From assembly GCF_008629675.1 (NCBI RefSeq), contig NZ_VWOX01000027.1, forward strand, positions 1 through 58,457: a stretch of 58,457 nucleotides of DNA. Reading direction: 5' to 3'. The DNA comes from Roseiconus nitratireducens (GTDB lineage Bacteria; Planctomycetota; Planctomycetia; Pirellulales; Pirellulaceae). Shown piece by piece: positions 1 to 8,849 of this stretch. The first letter of the stretch is position 1, and every line of letters begins with the position of its first letter. The notes beneath the pieces were generated by a model. That model was not told where the DNA came from, searched no databases, and saw only the letters and a program-made list of their open reading frames with translations. Position numbers and translations under genes: made by a program.

Positions 1-431
1 CCGGGGATGAAAAACTTTCTGATTTTTTGTGATTTGACGAGTTCGGTTCGCGACCCATTTCACGCCTCGGAGTTTAACAGGGTGCGGAGGTCTTAATACG
101 CGAATTGCGTCCCTTCGCATCTTCTCTTCACATAGGAGCCTCGCTCGACCCGAATCCTCCAAGATGCGCAAGCGAAGTTTTGCTGCACGAGGCCCGAGCG
201 TCGTGGACCCGCCCTCATCGCCGTCATCGGCTAGTGGTGAGGCGCCCGTTGAATCAGGGATTCTGACAGGCTCTCGTTGTGCGCACGCGCCGGGTTGTCT
301 TTCGACGACCAGACCGGACGCGAAACCTGCGCTCGGATTCCATCGGGAGTCGAACAGTGCAGTTCGCGATTGATCGACGATCAATGTTTTCTAGTGATCT
401 GATTGCGACTCTTCTCTCCTATGGAATCTAC
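1..431. other. Intergenic region before the first DUF1559 gene
   Basis: No convincing coding sequence, RNA gene or repeat is visible here. Short open frames exist but have no signal sequence, ribosome site or recognisable motif. The stretch presumably holds the promoter and 5' leader of the gene starting at 432, but I could not pick a clear -35/-10 pair. Confidence 0.4.
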
Positions 432-1706
432 ATGAATCGAACTCATTCCCGAACCGGCTTCACGCTGGTCGAACTGTTGGTGGTCATCGCGATCATTGGC
501 ATTCTGGTCGGACTCCTCCTGCCTGCCGTTCAAGCCGCCCGCGAAGCGGCACGCCGAATGAGCTGCAGCAACAATTTCAAGCAGGTCGGACTGGCTGTTC
601 ACAACTACCATTCGGCATTCAAACAGCTTCCGCAACACATGAGCGGGACGACGAACATCGCCAACTCTGGCACCCCGAATCCGATGGCAACCGCTGCCGG
701 CGAAATCGCGACGGCGCACAACCGATTTGAGATCAGTTGGCTGGTCGGGCTGACTCCGTTTTTGGAACAGCAGGGACTTTGGGAAACGATCGCCAATCCT
801 TATGACCCGGACAAGGACGGAGTCGCTCCGTTGATCCCCGGGATGGGGCCCGACCCGCGGCGGTCGCTCGGCCACCACGCCGCCGTCCCCTATAACCCCT
901 GGATGACGGACATCCCCACGCTGCGTTGCCCCAGCGACCCGGGATATGGCTTGCCGTCCCAAGGACGTACCAACTACGCCGCCTGTCTGGGCGACGCAAC
1001 GCATCACCAACACACCGGTCCCTGGAACGACAACAGATTCGGCACCGGGATCCCCAATCAGGGCTGGGCGGAGAATGCCAACGCCGCCTGTCGCGGAATG
1101 TTCGTCTCGCGCAAAGCGATGAAGTTTCGAGACACCCTGGACGGCTTGTCCAATACCATTTGCGCCGGCGAAATCACCACGGACTTGGGCGACGAAGACA
1201 TTCGCACCCGCCCGGCCCACTCGCCGATGGGCACCGCCGGCAGCGTCACCGCGGACAATCAGATTTCCGGCGCCGGTGGCGTGACCTCGTGCCAGCCGGG
1301 CATCAGTGCGGCAAGGCCACGGTTCTGGGATCCGACCCTGGTCGACACGACCAACATGGGCGGGGCGCAAGACCGACGTGGATACAAGTGGGCCTACGGC
1401 CGACCGCTGTACAGTGCCATGTCGACGATCGCGCCACCCAACCGCGAACTGTGCATGCAGTGGAACCACCACAACGAAGGCGTGTTGCCTCCCAGCAGCC
1501 GTCACCAGGGCGGGTGCCACATCCTGATGGGTGACGGAGCGGTGATCTTCATCACCGATTCGATCGAATCGGGCAACCAGCAAAGCGCCATGGTGCGCCG
1601 CCAGGCCGGTTACCTTCCGGCGGGCTCCGCCAGCCCATTCGGGCTTTGGGGCGCCCTGGGAACCCGGGCATCGAACGAAGTCATCCAGGAACAATTGAAC
1701 CAATAA
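432..1706 (+). CDS. DUF1559 prepilin-like protein, copy 1
   Basis: Exported pilin-like protein of 424 residues. The N-terminus is a class III (type IV prepilin) signal: a short basic leader, then GFTLVELLVVIAIIGILVGLLLPAVQ (split here as GFTLVELLVV and the hydrophobic stretch after it), with cleavage expected after the Gly and the Glu at +5 present. The conserved DUF1559 segment AAREAARRMSCSNN follows. Near the C-terminus is the H-X9-DG motif (HQGGCHILMGDG) typical of planctomycete members. The ATG at 432 puts six residues before the cleavage Gly, whereas longer frames reaching back to 279 have no leader. Planctomycetes carry dozens of these proteins, which are thought to form surface pseudopili, but their exact role is unproven. 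A near copy lies at 2469-3746, so this is a tandem duplication. Confidence 0.93.
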   Translation: MNRTHSRTGFTLVELLVVIAIIGILVGLLLPAVQAAREAARRMSCSNNFKQVGLAVHNYHSAFKQLPQHMSGTTNIANSGTPNPMATAAGEIATAHNRFEISWLVGLTPFLEQQGLWETIANPYDPDKDGVAPLIPGMGPDPRRSLGHHAAVPYNPWMTDIPTLRCPSDPGYGLPSQGRTNYAACLGDATHHQHTGPWNDNRFGTGIPNQGWAENANAACRGMFVSRKAMKFRDTLDGLSNTICAGEITTDLGDEDIRTRPAHSPMGTAGSVTADNQISGAGGVTSCQPGISAARPRFWDPTLVDTTNMGGAQDRRGYKWAYGRPLYSAMSTIAPPNRELCMQWNHHNEGVLPPSSRHQGGCHILMGDGAVIFITDSIESGNQQSAMVRRQAGYLPAGSASPFGLWGALGTRASNEVIQEQLNQ

Positions 1707-1737
1707 CCCTGTCGTCTTTTGTACGACACCGTCTTCG

Positions 1738-1773
1738 TCAAGCCATCGTTCCGTCAAGGGAACGATGGCTTGA
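1738..1773 (+). terminator. Intrinsic terminator-like hairpin
   Basis: A perfect 15-bp inverted repeat (arms 1738-1752 and 1759-1773, left arm TCAAGCCATCGTTCC) with a 6-nt loop starts 32 nt after the DUF1559 stop. A short T-containing tract (TGTTTTG) follows. This fits a rho-independent terminator, with a modest U-tract. Confidence 0.8.
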
Positions 1774-2060
1774 TGTTTTGACGGACTTGGCATGATGTGT
1801 CCTGGCTCTCTGGCGTCCGCCGAGAAGCTTCCTCGGTAAAGATGGCAAAACAGTCGGGCACGACCTCCCGTCGCGAAACGAGGACCTAAGTCCCGATCAC
1901 GCGGATTTAAAGCGTGACCGGAAAATTCCCATTTTGGTGTTCTCGGCTACCCCTTCCGCCTGTGATGCCGGATATCATGTGACTGCACTTGTCTAACGCG
2001 ACGTCGCCAAATCGTTTTGGCTGGCGACTCGCTAAACTTTTCTTGCTTGAGAAACGGCGA

Positions 2061-2225
2061 ATGAATGCTCTCTTGAAACTGTGTCTCCTTGCAGTTTGCT
2101 TGCTTCCGCTGACCGTCGGTTGCGGATCAAGCTCCGGTCCAGGTGAAACCGTCGCCGACCAGGACGAACTCTCTTCGTACCTGGAAGAACACGGCGACGA
2201 CACCGACCTGGAAGCAGATGAATGA
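2061..2225 (+). CDS. Small lipoprotein next to DUF1559 gene
   Basis: A 54-residue protein with a lipoprotein signal: MNALLKLCLLAVCLLPLTVGCG, with a V-G-C lipobox. The mature part is short, acidic and without known domains (GSSSGPGETVADQDELSSYLEEH region). I chose the ATG at 2061 because it gives a compact signal peptide; an upstream in-frame ATG at 1989 adds 24 residues that do not look like a leader. A similar small lipoprotein follows the third DUF1559 gene (26676-26861), so the pairing of a DUF1559 gene with a tiny lipoprotein recurs in this window. Function unknown. Confidence 0.72.
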   Translation: MNALLKLCLLAVCLLPLTVGCGSSSGPGETVADQDELSSYLEEHGDDTDLEADE

Positions 2226-2468
2226 TCACGACGTGATCGGATCGGTTTCCCGATGACTCTCCGGAAAAACATTTGAGATTGAAGCAACTTCATCGAGTCA
2301 TCTCATGCGCTGACTAGGTCACGATCGTGGCAACTTGGTTGAGCGCTCGCGCATGAACGTATCAATCGCATCCCGGTCGATTCGCCGGGGTGTCAAATGG
2401 CAATCTTCTCTGCTGCGAATATTGCTATTCATTTCATAGCGTTCCTTTTCTGGCTTGATGGTAATCTT

Positions 2469-3746
2469 ATGAATCGTTCGAAAAATCTGCGCGCCGGCTT
2501 CACGCTGGTCGAACTTCTGGTGGTCATTGCGATCATCGGCATTCTGGTCGGGCTCCTCTTGCCGGCCGTCCAAGCTGCTCGTGAAGCGGCCAGACGAATG
2601 AGTTGTAGCAACAACTTCAAACAGATCGGGTTGGCAGTTCACAACTACCACTCGGCATTCAAACAGCTTCCCAAGCATATGAGTGGGACGACCAACGTTG
2701 TGAACTCCGGCACGCCCAACCCGATGGCACGCAACGCCGGCGAGATCGCGACGGCACACAACCGTTTCGAAATCAGCTGGCTGGTCGGCCTGACGCCGTA
2801 CTTTGAACAGCAAGGCCTGTGGGAGCAGATTTCCAACCCCTACGATCCCGACAAAGACGGTGCAGCCCCGCTGATTCCCGCAATGGGTCCCGACCCGCGG
2901 CGGTCCCTTGGACATCAGAATACCGTGCCCTATGACCCTTGGATGACGGACCTCCCCATGCTTCGCTGTCCGAGCGATCCCGGCTTCGGTCTACCCTCGC
3001 AAGGTCGTACCAACTACGCCGCCTGCCTGGGCGACGCGACGCACCACCAGCACACCGGTCCGTGGAACGACAACATGTTCAACGGAAACGGCCCCAACAA
3101 CGGTTGGGCGCAGAATGCCCAGGCAGCCTGTCGAGGAATGTTCGTCTCGCGCAAGGAAATGAAGTTTCGCGACACGCTGGACGGACTTTCCAATACGATT
3201 CTCGCCGGCGAGATCACCACCGACCTGGGCGACGAAGACAAGCGGACGCGTCCGGCCCGCTCGCCCCTTGGCCAGGGTGGAGGCGTGACCGGAAACAATG
3301 AGATCTCCGGTGCCGGAGGCGTGACCTCATGCCGTCCCTTCGTCAATGCGGCTCGCCCCCGGTTCTGGGACCCGACGCTGGTTGACACCAGTGGCATGGG
3401 CGGCGCTCAGGACCGGCGTGGGTTCAAGTGGGCCTATGGACGCCCGCTCTACTCCGCGATGTCGACCATCGCACCGCCCAACAGTGAACTGTGCATGCAG
3501 TGGAATCACCACAACGAAGGCGTGTTGCCACCGAGCAGTCGTCACCAAGGCGGATGCCACATTTTGATGGGAGACGGTGCGGTGATCTTCATCACCGATT
3601 CGATCGAAGCGGGCAACCAGGAAAGCGCGATGGTCCGCCGCCAAGCGGGATACCTTCGTCCGGGCTCGGCAAGTCCCTTCGGGCTGTGGGGAGCTTTGGG
3701 AACGCGCGCTTCCAGCGAAACCATCGAAGAACAACTCAACCAGTAA
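2469..3746 (+). CDS. DUF1559 prepilin-like protein, copy 2
   Basis: Exported pilin-like protein of 425 residues, almost a duplicate of the one at 432-1706. It has the same GFTLVELLVV prepilin signal, AAREAARRMSCSNN segment, internal cysteines and H-X9-DG (HQGGCHILMGDG) C-terminal motif. Differences cluster around the middle (for example NMFNGNGPNNGWAQNAQ against NRFGTGIPNQGWAENAN). The start at 2469 gives a short basic leader MNRSKNLRA before the cleavage Gly; a longer frame to 2397 would put an unrelated hydrophobic stretch in front. Surface pseudopilin role by family, unproven. The tandem arrangement suggests recent duplication with early divergence. Confidence 0.93.
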   Translation: MNRSKNLRAGFTLVELLVVIAIIGILVGLLLPAVQAAREAARRMSCSNNFKQIGLAVHNYHSAFKQLPKHMSGTTNVVNSGTPNPMARNAGEIATAHNRFEISWLVGLTPYFEQQGLWEQISNPYDPDKDGAAPLIPAMGPDPRRSLGHQNTVPYDPWMTDLPMLRCPSDPGFGLPSQGRTNYAACLGDATHHQHTGPWNDNMFNGNGPNNGWAQNAQAACRGMFVSRKEMKFRDTLDGLSNTILAGEITTDLGDEDKRTRPARSPLGQGGGVTGNNEISGAGGVTSCRPFVNAARPRFWDPTLVDTSGMGGAQDRRGFKWAYGRPLYSAMSTIAPPNSELCMQWNHHNEGVLPPSSRHQGGCHILMGDGAVIFITDSIEAGNQESAMVRRQAGYLRPGSASPFGLWGALGTRASSETIEEQLNQ

Positions 3747-3792
3747 AACGGTTCGCCCAAATATTGGTTCGCCAATCTCGGTTGATCAAACG

Positions 3793-3827
3793 AACAGGCC
3801 ACGGTTGCATGTCAGCCGTGGCCTGTT
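3793..3827. terminator. Bidirectional terminator-like hairpin
   Basis: A perfect 12-bp inverted repeat (3793-3804 and 3816-3827, left arm AACAGGCCACGG) with an 11-nt loop lies between the convergent DUF1559 gene and the SRPBCC gene. The right arm ends in GTTTTGG, so it ends + strand transcription best. The A residues at the left end could give a U-tract on the other strand. Confidence 0.75.
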
Positions 3828-3882
3828 TTGGTTCCCCGTCCTGATCTTCCCCCTTTTCGCCCCTCACGACTCCACCGGCGGT

Positions 3883-4836
3883 TCACTTGACCGGAATGTA
3901 AACGTGCGTGATTCGCTCCTCGGGTGCCAATTCCGCCGGATCCCCTTCGTAAACCTCCCAGGCAGACAGTTTCCGATTGGGCTTCCGCTTCCCTGCCTGC
4001 AGGTGTTGGTACGCTGCAAACCAGGCATTTCCAAGAAACTCATAGCTACCGGTGTGTTTGACGTGCATCGCTTCGCACCCGGGCAGATCGGCCTGGTTTA
4101 ACGTTGACGGCGTCTCCATCGTGTCCGACACGATCATTCCGCAGGTGTAGCTAACCCGTCCGGTCTTTAGACACAGATCGTGATACACCGAGGCCCACTG
4201 CCCACCGCAGGGCAGGGAAGCCTCCTGAAACACCTTCAGCGTCTGTGTCAGCGTTTGCGAAACGGAAACGCCGATATTCGGCAGAGTGGTCTTGGCTGCC
4301 AGCCCCACAACGCGTTGATGGGGCAGGTGTTCGATACCGACAACATCGGTTTCGGAATCAACCGATCCCGTTTCGATCAGTGCCTTGGCCATCCGCAGCC
4401 CGCGGTCGTAATCCATTCCGACCAATGATTCCATCATGGACTTCATCCAAAACAGAAACCATGGCAGCTTTCCGTTCATTTCCCACCGAACGTCCGTGGC
4501 CTGACCAGCATCGGCCGGCGTCAGTTGAAATCTTACCGACGACGTCGACTTCCAAGGCCGGGTAAAACACAGTTCGTCTTGAATGGAAGCCATCCCGGCG
4601 GCGTCTGGAGGATTCAGCTGTCGATGCGTCATCGATCCCGCTCCGACCACCGCTCCGTCCCAGCGATAACTGCCGCCGACCTGATCCGGTCGGTCGGAGA
4701 AGTTGACCTCCGCCTGCGGTTCCGCCAGCAGCCAAGGCGACCAATCGGGCCACGTCCCAAAATCGCTGAAGGTTCGATAGACGGTTTGCGGATCAGATTT
4801 GATTTGAATCGACCGCGAAACATTCATTGCAGGCAT
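3883..4836 (-). CDS. SRPBCC domain protein with GyrI-like C-terminal domain
   Basis: A 317-residue cytoplasmic protein (no signal peptide). Residues 1-150 match a START/SRPBCC ligand-binding fold as found in polyketide cyclase/dehydrase-like proteins: SIQIKSDPQTVYRTFSDFGTWPDWSPW, then GGSYRWDG and a WEMNGKLPWFLFW helix region. Residues 165-317 look like the GyrI/AraC effector-binding fold: IEHLPHQRVVGLAAKT, then MHVKHTGSYEFLGNAWFAAYQHLQ and the closing VYIPVK strand. The same two-domain arrangement is seen in annotated GyrI-like proteins. A start at 4827 (MNVSRS) is an alternative. It lies 254 bp downstream of the metallohydrolase operon on the same strand. The ligand is unknown. Confidence 0.8.
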   Translation of the reverse strand: MPAMNVSRSIQIKSDPQTVYRTFSDFGTWPDWSPWLLAEPQAEVNFSDRPDQVGGSYRWDGAVVGAGSMTHRQLNPPDAAGMASIQDELCFTRPWKSTSSVRFQLTPADAGQATDVRWEMNGKLPWFLFWMKSMMESLVGMDYDRGLRMAKALIETGSVDSETDVVGIEHLPHQRVVGLAAKTTLPNIGVSVSQTLTQTLKVFQEASLPCGGQWASVYHDLCLKTGRVSYTCGMIVSDTMETPSTLNQADLPGCEAMHVKHTGSYEFLGNAWFAAYQHLQAGKRKPNRKLSAWEVYEGDPAELAPEERITHVYIPVK

Positions 4837-5090
4837 CGGACGTCATCCCAAGCAATACGATGGTTGGAGCGTTGAAAAGATCAACGACTGCGACGATCCC
4901 GAAGACAATGCGCCCGACCTCGTTATTGGCATGGTCCCAAAATCGCCGGCCGACGATTCTAACGCTAGTGACCGCTCACTCGCACGATTTACCGAGGGAT
5001 GATTCGCATTTTTTGAACGGCCAGAGCGTTCCTTCGCCTCTGTCCGTCGCGTTCCGGGAAAGACCATCAGCGGAAATGCATTCTCGACGA

Positions 5091-7391
5091 TCAGCCACCG
5101 TCTCGTCGCTGTGATTCGGCCGACCACTGCGTCTTCAAACGCTGGTAGAACTCTCGTGCCGCAGAGACGTCCTCGAGCACCTGGTCCGATTGGTCCGCTG
5201 TTCGCCGACTCCAATAATCCAATTCGGATTGCTCAGCCAACCGCTTCGCCTTGCCAACTTCGGCTTCAATTTCATCAAGCGTCCGAAGTTGCTTCTCGAT
5301 CAGTTGCGGCACTTGGGTGACATTCCAATGGCGGAACCCTTCGCGGGTGACATAAACCGGGGTCGTATGCGCTTCGGAGCCGTCGTGGCCAGTCGCGTGG
5401 GCTGCGATCCAGAACCCGTGGCGGGAATCGACGGTCAATTCAACCGACAATTCGGTTTGCAGCGCGTCCTCCGAGGAAACTTCCGCGACCGTTTCACCCA
5501 GCTTGATCAAACGCAACCCACGCGGCGCCGACCACCCCGCCGCCCCGATCGCCTTGGCGCGAACTCGCAAAGGTCGATCGTCATCCACAAGGATTTCTTC
5601 GCCGGGCAACCGGCCGTCGACCTGAAACTCAAGCATCGGCCCGTTGGTGACGAACGTGTTGCCGCGTTTCAAGGCGGCGAACCACTGATCCGGCGTGAAG
5701 GAATCCCGATTTCCACAGTAAGCATACGTGCGCACGGCACCGATGGTCCCACCGTAGGGCGTATCGGCTCCGGCCGACGCCGTCATCTTGAATCCCAGGT
5801 TCAAAAAGTCATAGAACAGCTCCGTTCCCAGGGTGGCCTGCATGATGCTGTTGAAATCGACGATCCCGTGATGCGTCCACAATGCCATCTCGCGGTGAAC
5901 GAAGCACGCCTGAGGGCCAACATGCGTGTGCCCGTAAAGTCCACCCTGACGGTGAATGTTGTCGGCCACCCAGTCATTGGAAAGGTAGCGATTGACATCG
6001 CGAACTCTGGACTGCAGGTTCAAGCCGATTGCATGCCCAAGAACCGACCGCGGATCCTCCTGGCCGGGGACCACCCAATGATCGCCGTCGTGGACGCGAA
6101 ACGAACGGCCAAAGCCTCGTTGCGGGTAGTACGTCCGCATCACATCCCCCATCTCAAGCACGTTGGCAACATGAATATCGACCGCTGCCGTGTAATCGAT
6201 CAACTTTCTCGCATCCTCACTGGTTTGCAGCCGGGCATGAACGTGGTCATCACCGGAGTACCAGCCGCGCGATGGCATCTCGATCCAACGTTTCGGCTGC
6301 AATCGGATCCGCGTCCAGCGTCCCTCGTCGACCGAGACGGTTTCTCGGAGGGGTTCAAATTCCAAGCCACGGATCACGGAAATGTCCCATTTCCCCGTCG
6401 GCAATGGCATCTCCAACGGCGGTTTGACGATCCAGTAGCGTCCACCGCGATCGCCCGGCAGGTAAAACGGGTAACCGCGACCGGTTGAACTCAGATGCGG
6501 AACGATGTCATTCAGCAACGGACGCAGGTCCAATGCTTCGGCCGGTTCCCACAGTTCGCCGCCGTCGTGGGCCTCGATCCGCATCAACACCGGAATCGAC
6601 TCTCCTTCGTCATCCACCACGTCGACCGCCAACTGCCCCCGCGGTTCGGTTTCCAACTCCATCGCGATTGTTTGCAACGGCAGGTCGGCGCGAAAGTCGT
6701 GCAATGAGAGGTACGAAATGTGCCGACCTTCCGGCATGTTTTTCAGATCCAGCAGCAACCAGGTCACGCCCTCGGACGCAACATCGATTCGAAAGTGCTC
6801 TCCCTCTCGTTCGCTGGCCCAGTCCCACGTATGAATCGAAAACCTCATCGGCGAAGCCGGTTGGGTGTCGGCTGATTTGCCGGAGGGGGCAGCCCGCGTG
6901 CGCCGATCGACCCGCAGCAGGATCGTCTGGTGTTGCGCTCCGAAGCGGACAATTCCTATGTTAGAAGGTTGGTCCGCGCCCGCTTGAAATACCAGCGAGA
7001 CGATCTGTTCATCGGGTAGGGTGCGCAGCAATTGCAGCAACGTTCTTTCGGCGCGCCAACGAAAGTATTCCGCCACACGAGCTTGTTCCCAGAACTGCAG
7101 TTTTCGCTCCGTGTTCGCCTGTCCCTCGCTGATACGACGCATCCATTCCAGTTGCTGGTTGGTCTGGTCCAGTCGCTCCATGGCGTCGGCCGGCAGGCGA
7201 TTCCGAAAATGCGTGATCAGCCGTCGAGCAAATGGGACGGCTCCGTCCAAAGCGGGTTGAACTTCGGACAACTGCGCGGCGCTCGGCCATTCAGATTCGG
7301 TTTCATGGGCCAGCACGCTTCCGGACGCGATGCTGAACGCCAACCAACTTGCCGACAACAATCCGGGACGAAACAATCGGTTCGGGTTCAA
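5091..7391 (-). CDS. CehA/McbA family PHP metallohydrolase (paralogue 1)
   Basis: Exported hydrolase of 766 residues with a Sec signal (LLSASWLAFSIASGSVLAHE). The N-terminal 360 residues hold a helical segment and beta-sandwich regions. The PHP-type catalytic domain begins with GWYSGDDHVHARL (metal ligands D-x-H-x-H at 381-385). It continues through a second histidine pair in YGHTHVG and ends with SAGADTPYGG, where the Asp is an expected metal ligand. A C-terminal segment RGNTFVTNGPMLEFQVDGRLPGE and a helical tail follow. Named members hydrolyse the carbamate carbaryl, but most relatives have unknown substrates. It is the last gene of the - strand set, 22 bp after the Gfo/Idh gene. Confidence 0.86.
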   Translation of the reverse strand: MNPNRLFRPGLLSASWLAFSIASGSVLAHETESEWPSAAQLSEVQPALDGAVPFARRLITHFRNRLPADAMERLDQTNQQLEWMRRISEGQANTERKLQFWEQARVAEYFRWRAERTLLQLLRTLPDEQIVSLVFQAGADQPSNIGIVRFGAQHQTILLRVDRRTRAAPSGKSADTQPASPMRFSIHTWDWASEREGEHFRIDVASEGVTWLLLDLKNMPEGRHISYLSLHDFRADLPLQTIAMELETEPRGQLAVDVVDDEGESIPVLMRIEAHDGGELWEPAEALDLRPLLNDIVPHLSSTGRGYPFYLPGDRGGRYWIVKPPLEMPLPTGKWDISVIRGLEFEPLRETVSVDEGRWTRIRLQPKRWIEMPSRGWYSGDDHVHARLQTSEDARKLIDYTAAVDIHVANVLEMGDVMRTYYPQRGFGRSFRVHDGDHWVVPGQEDPRSVLGHAIGLNLQSRVRDVNRYLSNDWVADNIHRQGGLYGHTHVGPQACFVHREMALWTHHGIVDFNSIMQATLGTELFYDFLNLGFKMTASAGADTPYGGTIGAVRTYAYCGNRDSFTPDQWFAALKRGNTFVTNGPMLEFQVDGRLPGEEILVDDDRPLRVRAKAIGAAGWSAPRGLRLIKLGETVAEVSSEDALQTELSVELTVDSRHGFWIAAHATGHDGSEAHTTPVYVTREGFRHWNVTQVPQLIEKQLRTLDEIEAEVGKAKRLAEQSELDYWSRRTADQSDQVLEDVSAAREFYQRLKTQWSAESQRRDGG

Positions 7392-7413
7392 TGATCATCC
7401 TCCACGGATCAAA

Positions 7414-8769
7414 CTAAACGACTTCGAAACCGTGCCGCTGCTCGCGCCGGAGCCACCGGTTCGCTTCCGGATCGTCGATCACGCTGCGGGACTCTGGATC
7501 CCAATGCACGTCGCGCCCCAACCGTTGGCCGATGTTTGCCAGATGGCAAAGATTCAGATGACGGACATGTGAGGCCGCATCAGAAATCGGCTGCTGGCGG
7601 CGGTGAACACATTCATAAAAATGACGTGTGTGGGACATCACCGGACGCCCTCCGCGCAAATCGGACGTCAATGCCTGTGAAAGGTCTTGTTGGCTCAAGT
7701 CTTCAATCGGCTTTCCAGTCAACTTGCCGCGATTGACAAAGTACCGGCCACCTTCACATTCGATCAGAATGCCGTTTTCGAACCCCAGATCGGGCGCACT
7801 GTCACGGATGATCAATTCGGCGCCGCCCTGCATCCGACAGCGGATGTCAAACGACGTGGCCGTGTTGTACCGGTCAGCCTGAGTCGGCTGTCCGTTTCGA
7901 AGGGGGACGGGATGTTCCGACCGCACAACTTCGATGCGAACCTTTCCTTTGGCGGCGGTCCCCAGTGCCCACATCGCGATGTCCACGTGATGAGCTCCCC
8001 AGTCGGTCAGTTTTCCGCCGGAGTATTCGTACCACCAGCGAAAGTTTCCGTGGCAGCGTTCGGGGATGTACTCGGTCATCGTGGCTTGGCCCAACCAGCG
8101 GTTCCAATCCAGCCCACTCGGAACCGGACGGCTGGCAAAGGGGCCTCCCGCCGGTCCGCCACCGATGGCGACCGTTACCTTGCGCACCGCTCCCAGTCGT
8201 CCGCTGCGAGCCAAAGCGACCGCGGTCTGAAAGTTCGGATCACTCCGCTGCTGCGTTCCCACCTGAAGGATGCGATCCGTGGCGGCCAGCGTCGATTCGA
8301 TCACGCGGCCCTCGTCTACCGAAAACGTTAACGGCTTTTCGCAATACACATCTTTTCCTGCACGCAGTGCGTCGACCGTGATCTTGGCGTGCCAATGATC
8401 GGGGGTCGTCACAAAGACCACGTCAATCTCGTCTCGTTCCAGGACGTCTCGATAGTCGGGCCCCACCACCTCCGCATCGGGTGCCACAGCGCGATACGCT
8501 TCGGCCCGGGTCTGGTCGACGTCACAGATTGCGGCGATATGAAAGTGCGGTTCAAGTTGATGCTGGGCGTGAATGGTTGCCATGCCGCCACATCCGATCA
8601 CCGCTGCCGTCAATCGATCGTTGACCGCTGGCGCCGCCCCCAAGTCCGATTGTGGCAGAGAGAACCAACCTCCGGCTGTCGCCGCCAACAGCGTGGTCTT
8701 GTGAAAGTCCCGTCGCGACGGGCCCCGCTGGGGCGAAGCGACGGGCCGCATCCGAGTCGTATCGGACAT
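7414..8769 (-). CDS. Gfo/Idh/MocA family oxidoreductase, Tat-exported
   Basis: A 451-residue NAD(P)-dependent sugar or cyclitol dehydrogenase-like protein. It carries a twin-arginine signal (SRRDFHKTTLLAATAGGW). The Rossmann motif is VIGCGGMATIHAQHQ, followed by the family's EKPLTFSVDEG (the Lys of EKP) and the DWGAHHVDIAMWALG active-site segment. The start at 8769 has an AGGAG Shine-Dalgarno about 10 nt upstream; the frame extends 51 codons further without a leader. Export and the EKP/DWGAHH motifs are usual for the planctomycete branch. It sits between the glycosidase-like gene (80 bp upstream) and paralogue 1 (22 bp downstream), so it probably acts on the same substrate. Confidence 0.9.
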   Translation of the reverse strand: MSDTTRMRPVASPQRGPSRRDFHKTTLLAATAGGWFSLPQSDLGAAPAVNDRLTAAVIGCGGMATIHAQHQLEPHFHIAAICDVDQTRAEAYRAVAPDAEVVGPDYRDVLERDEIDVVFVTTPDHWHAKITVDALRAGKDVYCEKPLTFSVDEGRVIESTLAATDRILQVGTQQRSDPNFQTAVALARSGRLGAVRKVTVAIGGGPAGGPFASRPVPSGLDWNRWLGQATMTEYIPERCHGNFRWWYEYSGGKLTDWGAHHVDIAMWALGTAAKGKVRIEVVRSEHPVPLRNGQPTQADRYNTATSFDIRCRMQGGAELIIRDSAPDLGFENGILIECEGGRYFVNRGKLTGKPIEDLSQQDLSQALTSDLRGGRPVMSHTRHFYECVHRRQQPISDAASHVRHLNLCHLANIGQRLGRDVHWDPESRSVIDDPEANRWLRREQRHGFEVV

Positions 8770-8849
8770 AGAAACCAACTCCTGTAACGATTTGAACCAG
8801 CTTGAAAAGCGTTCCGGCGGAACGCCGCCTGTCTGAGCGATTGAGTTAT

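Noticed and set aside
381..1793. Long antisense frames under the DUF1559 and metallohydrolase genes
   Set aside because: They mirror the codon pattern of the + or - strand genes, contain no family motifs and lack start signals.
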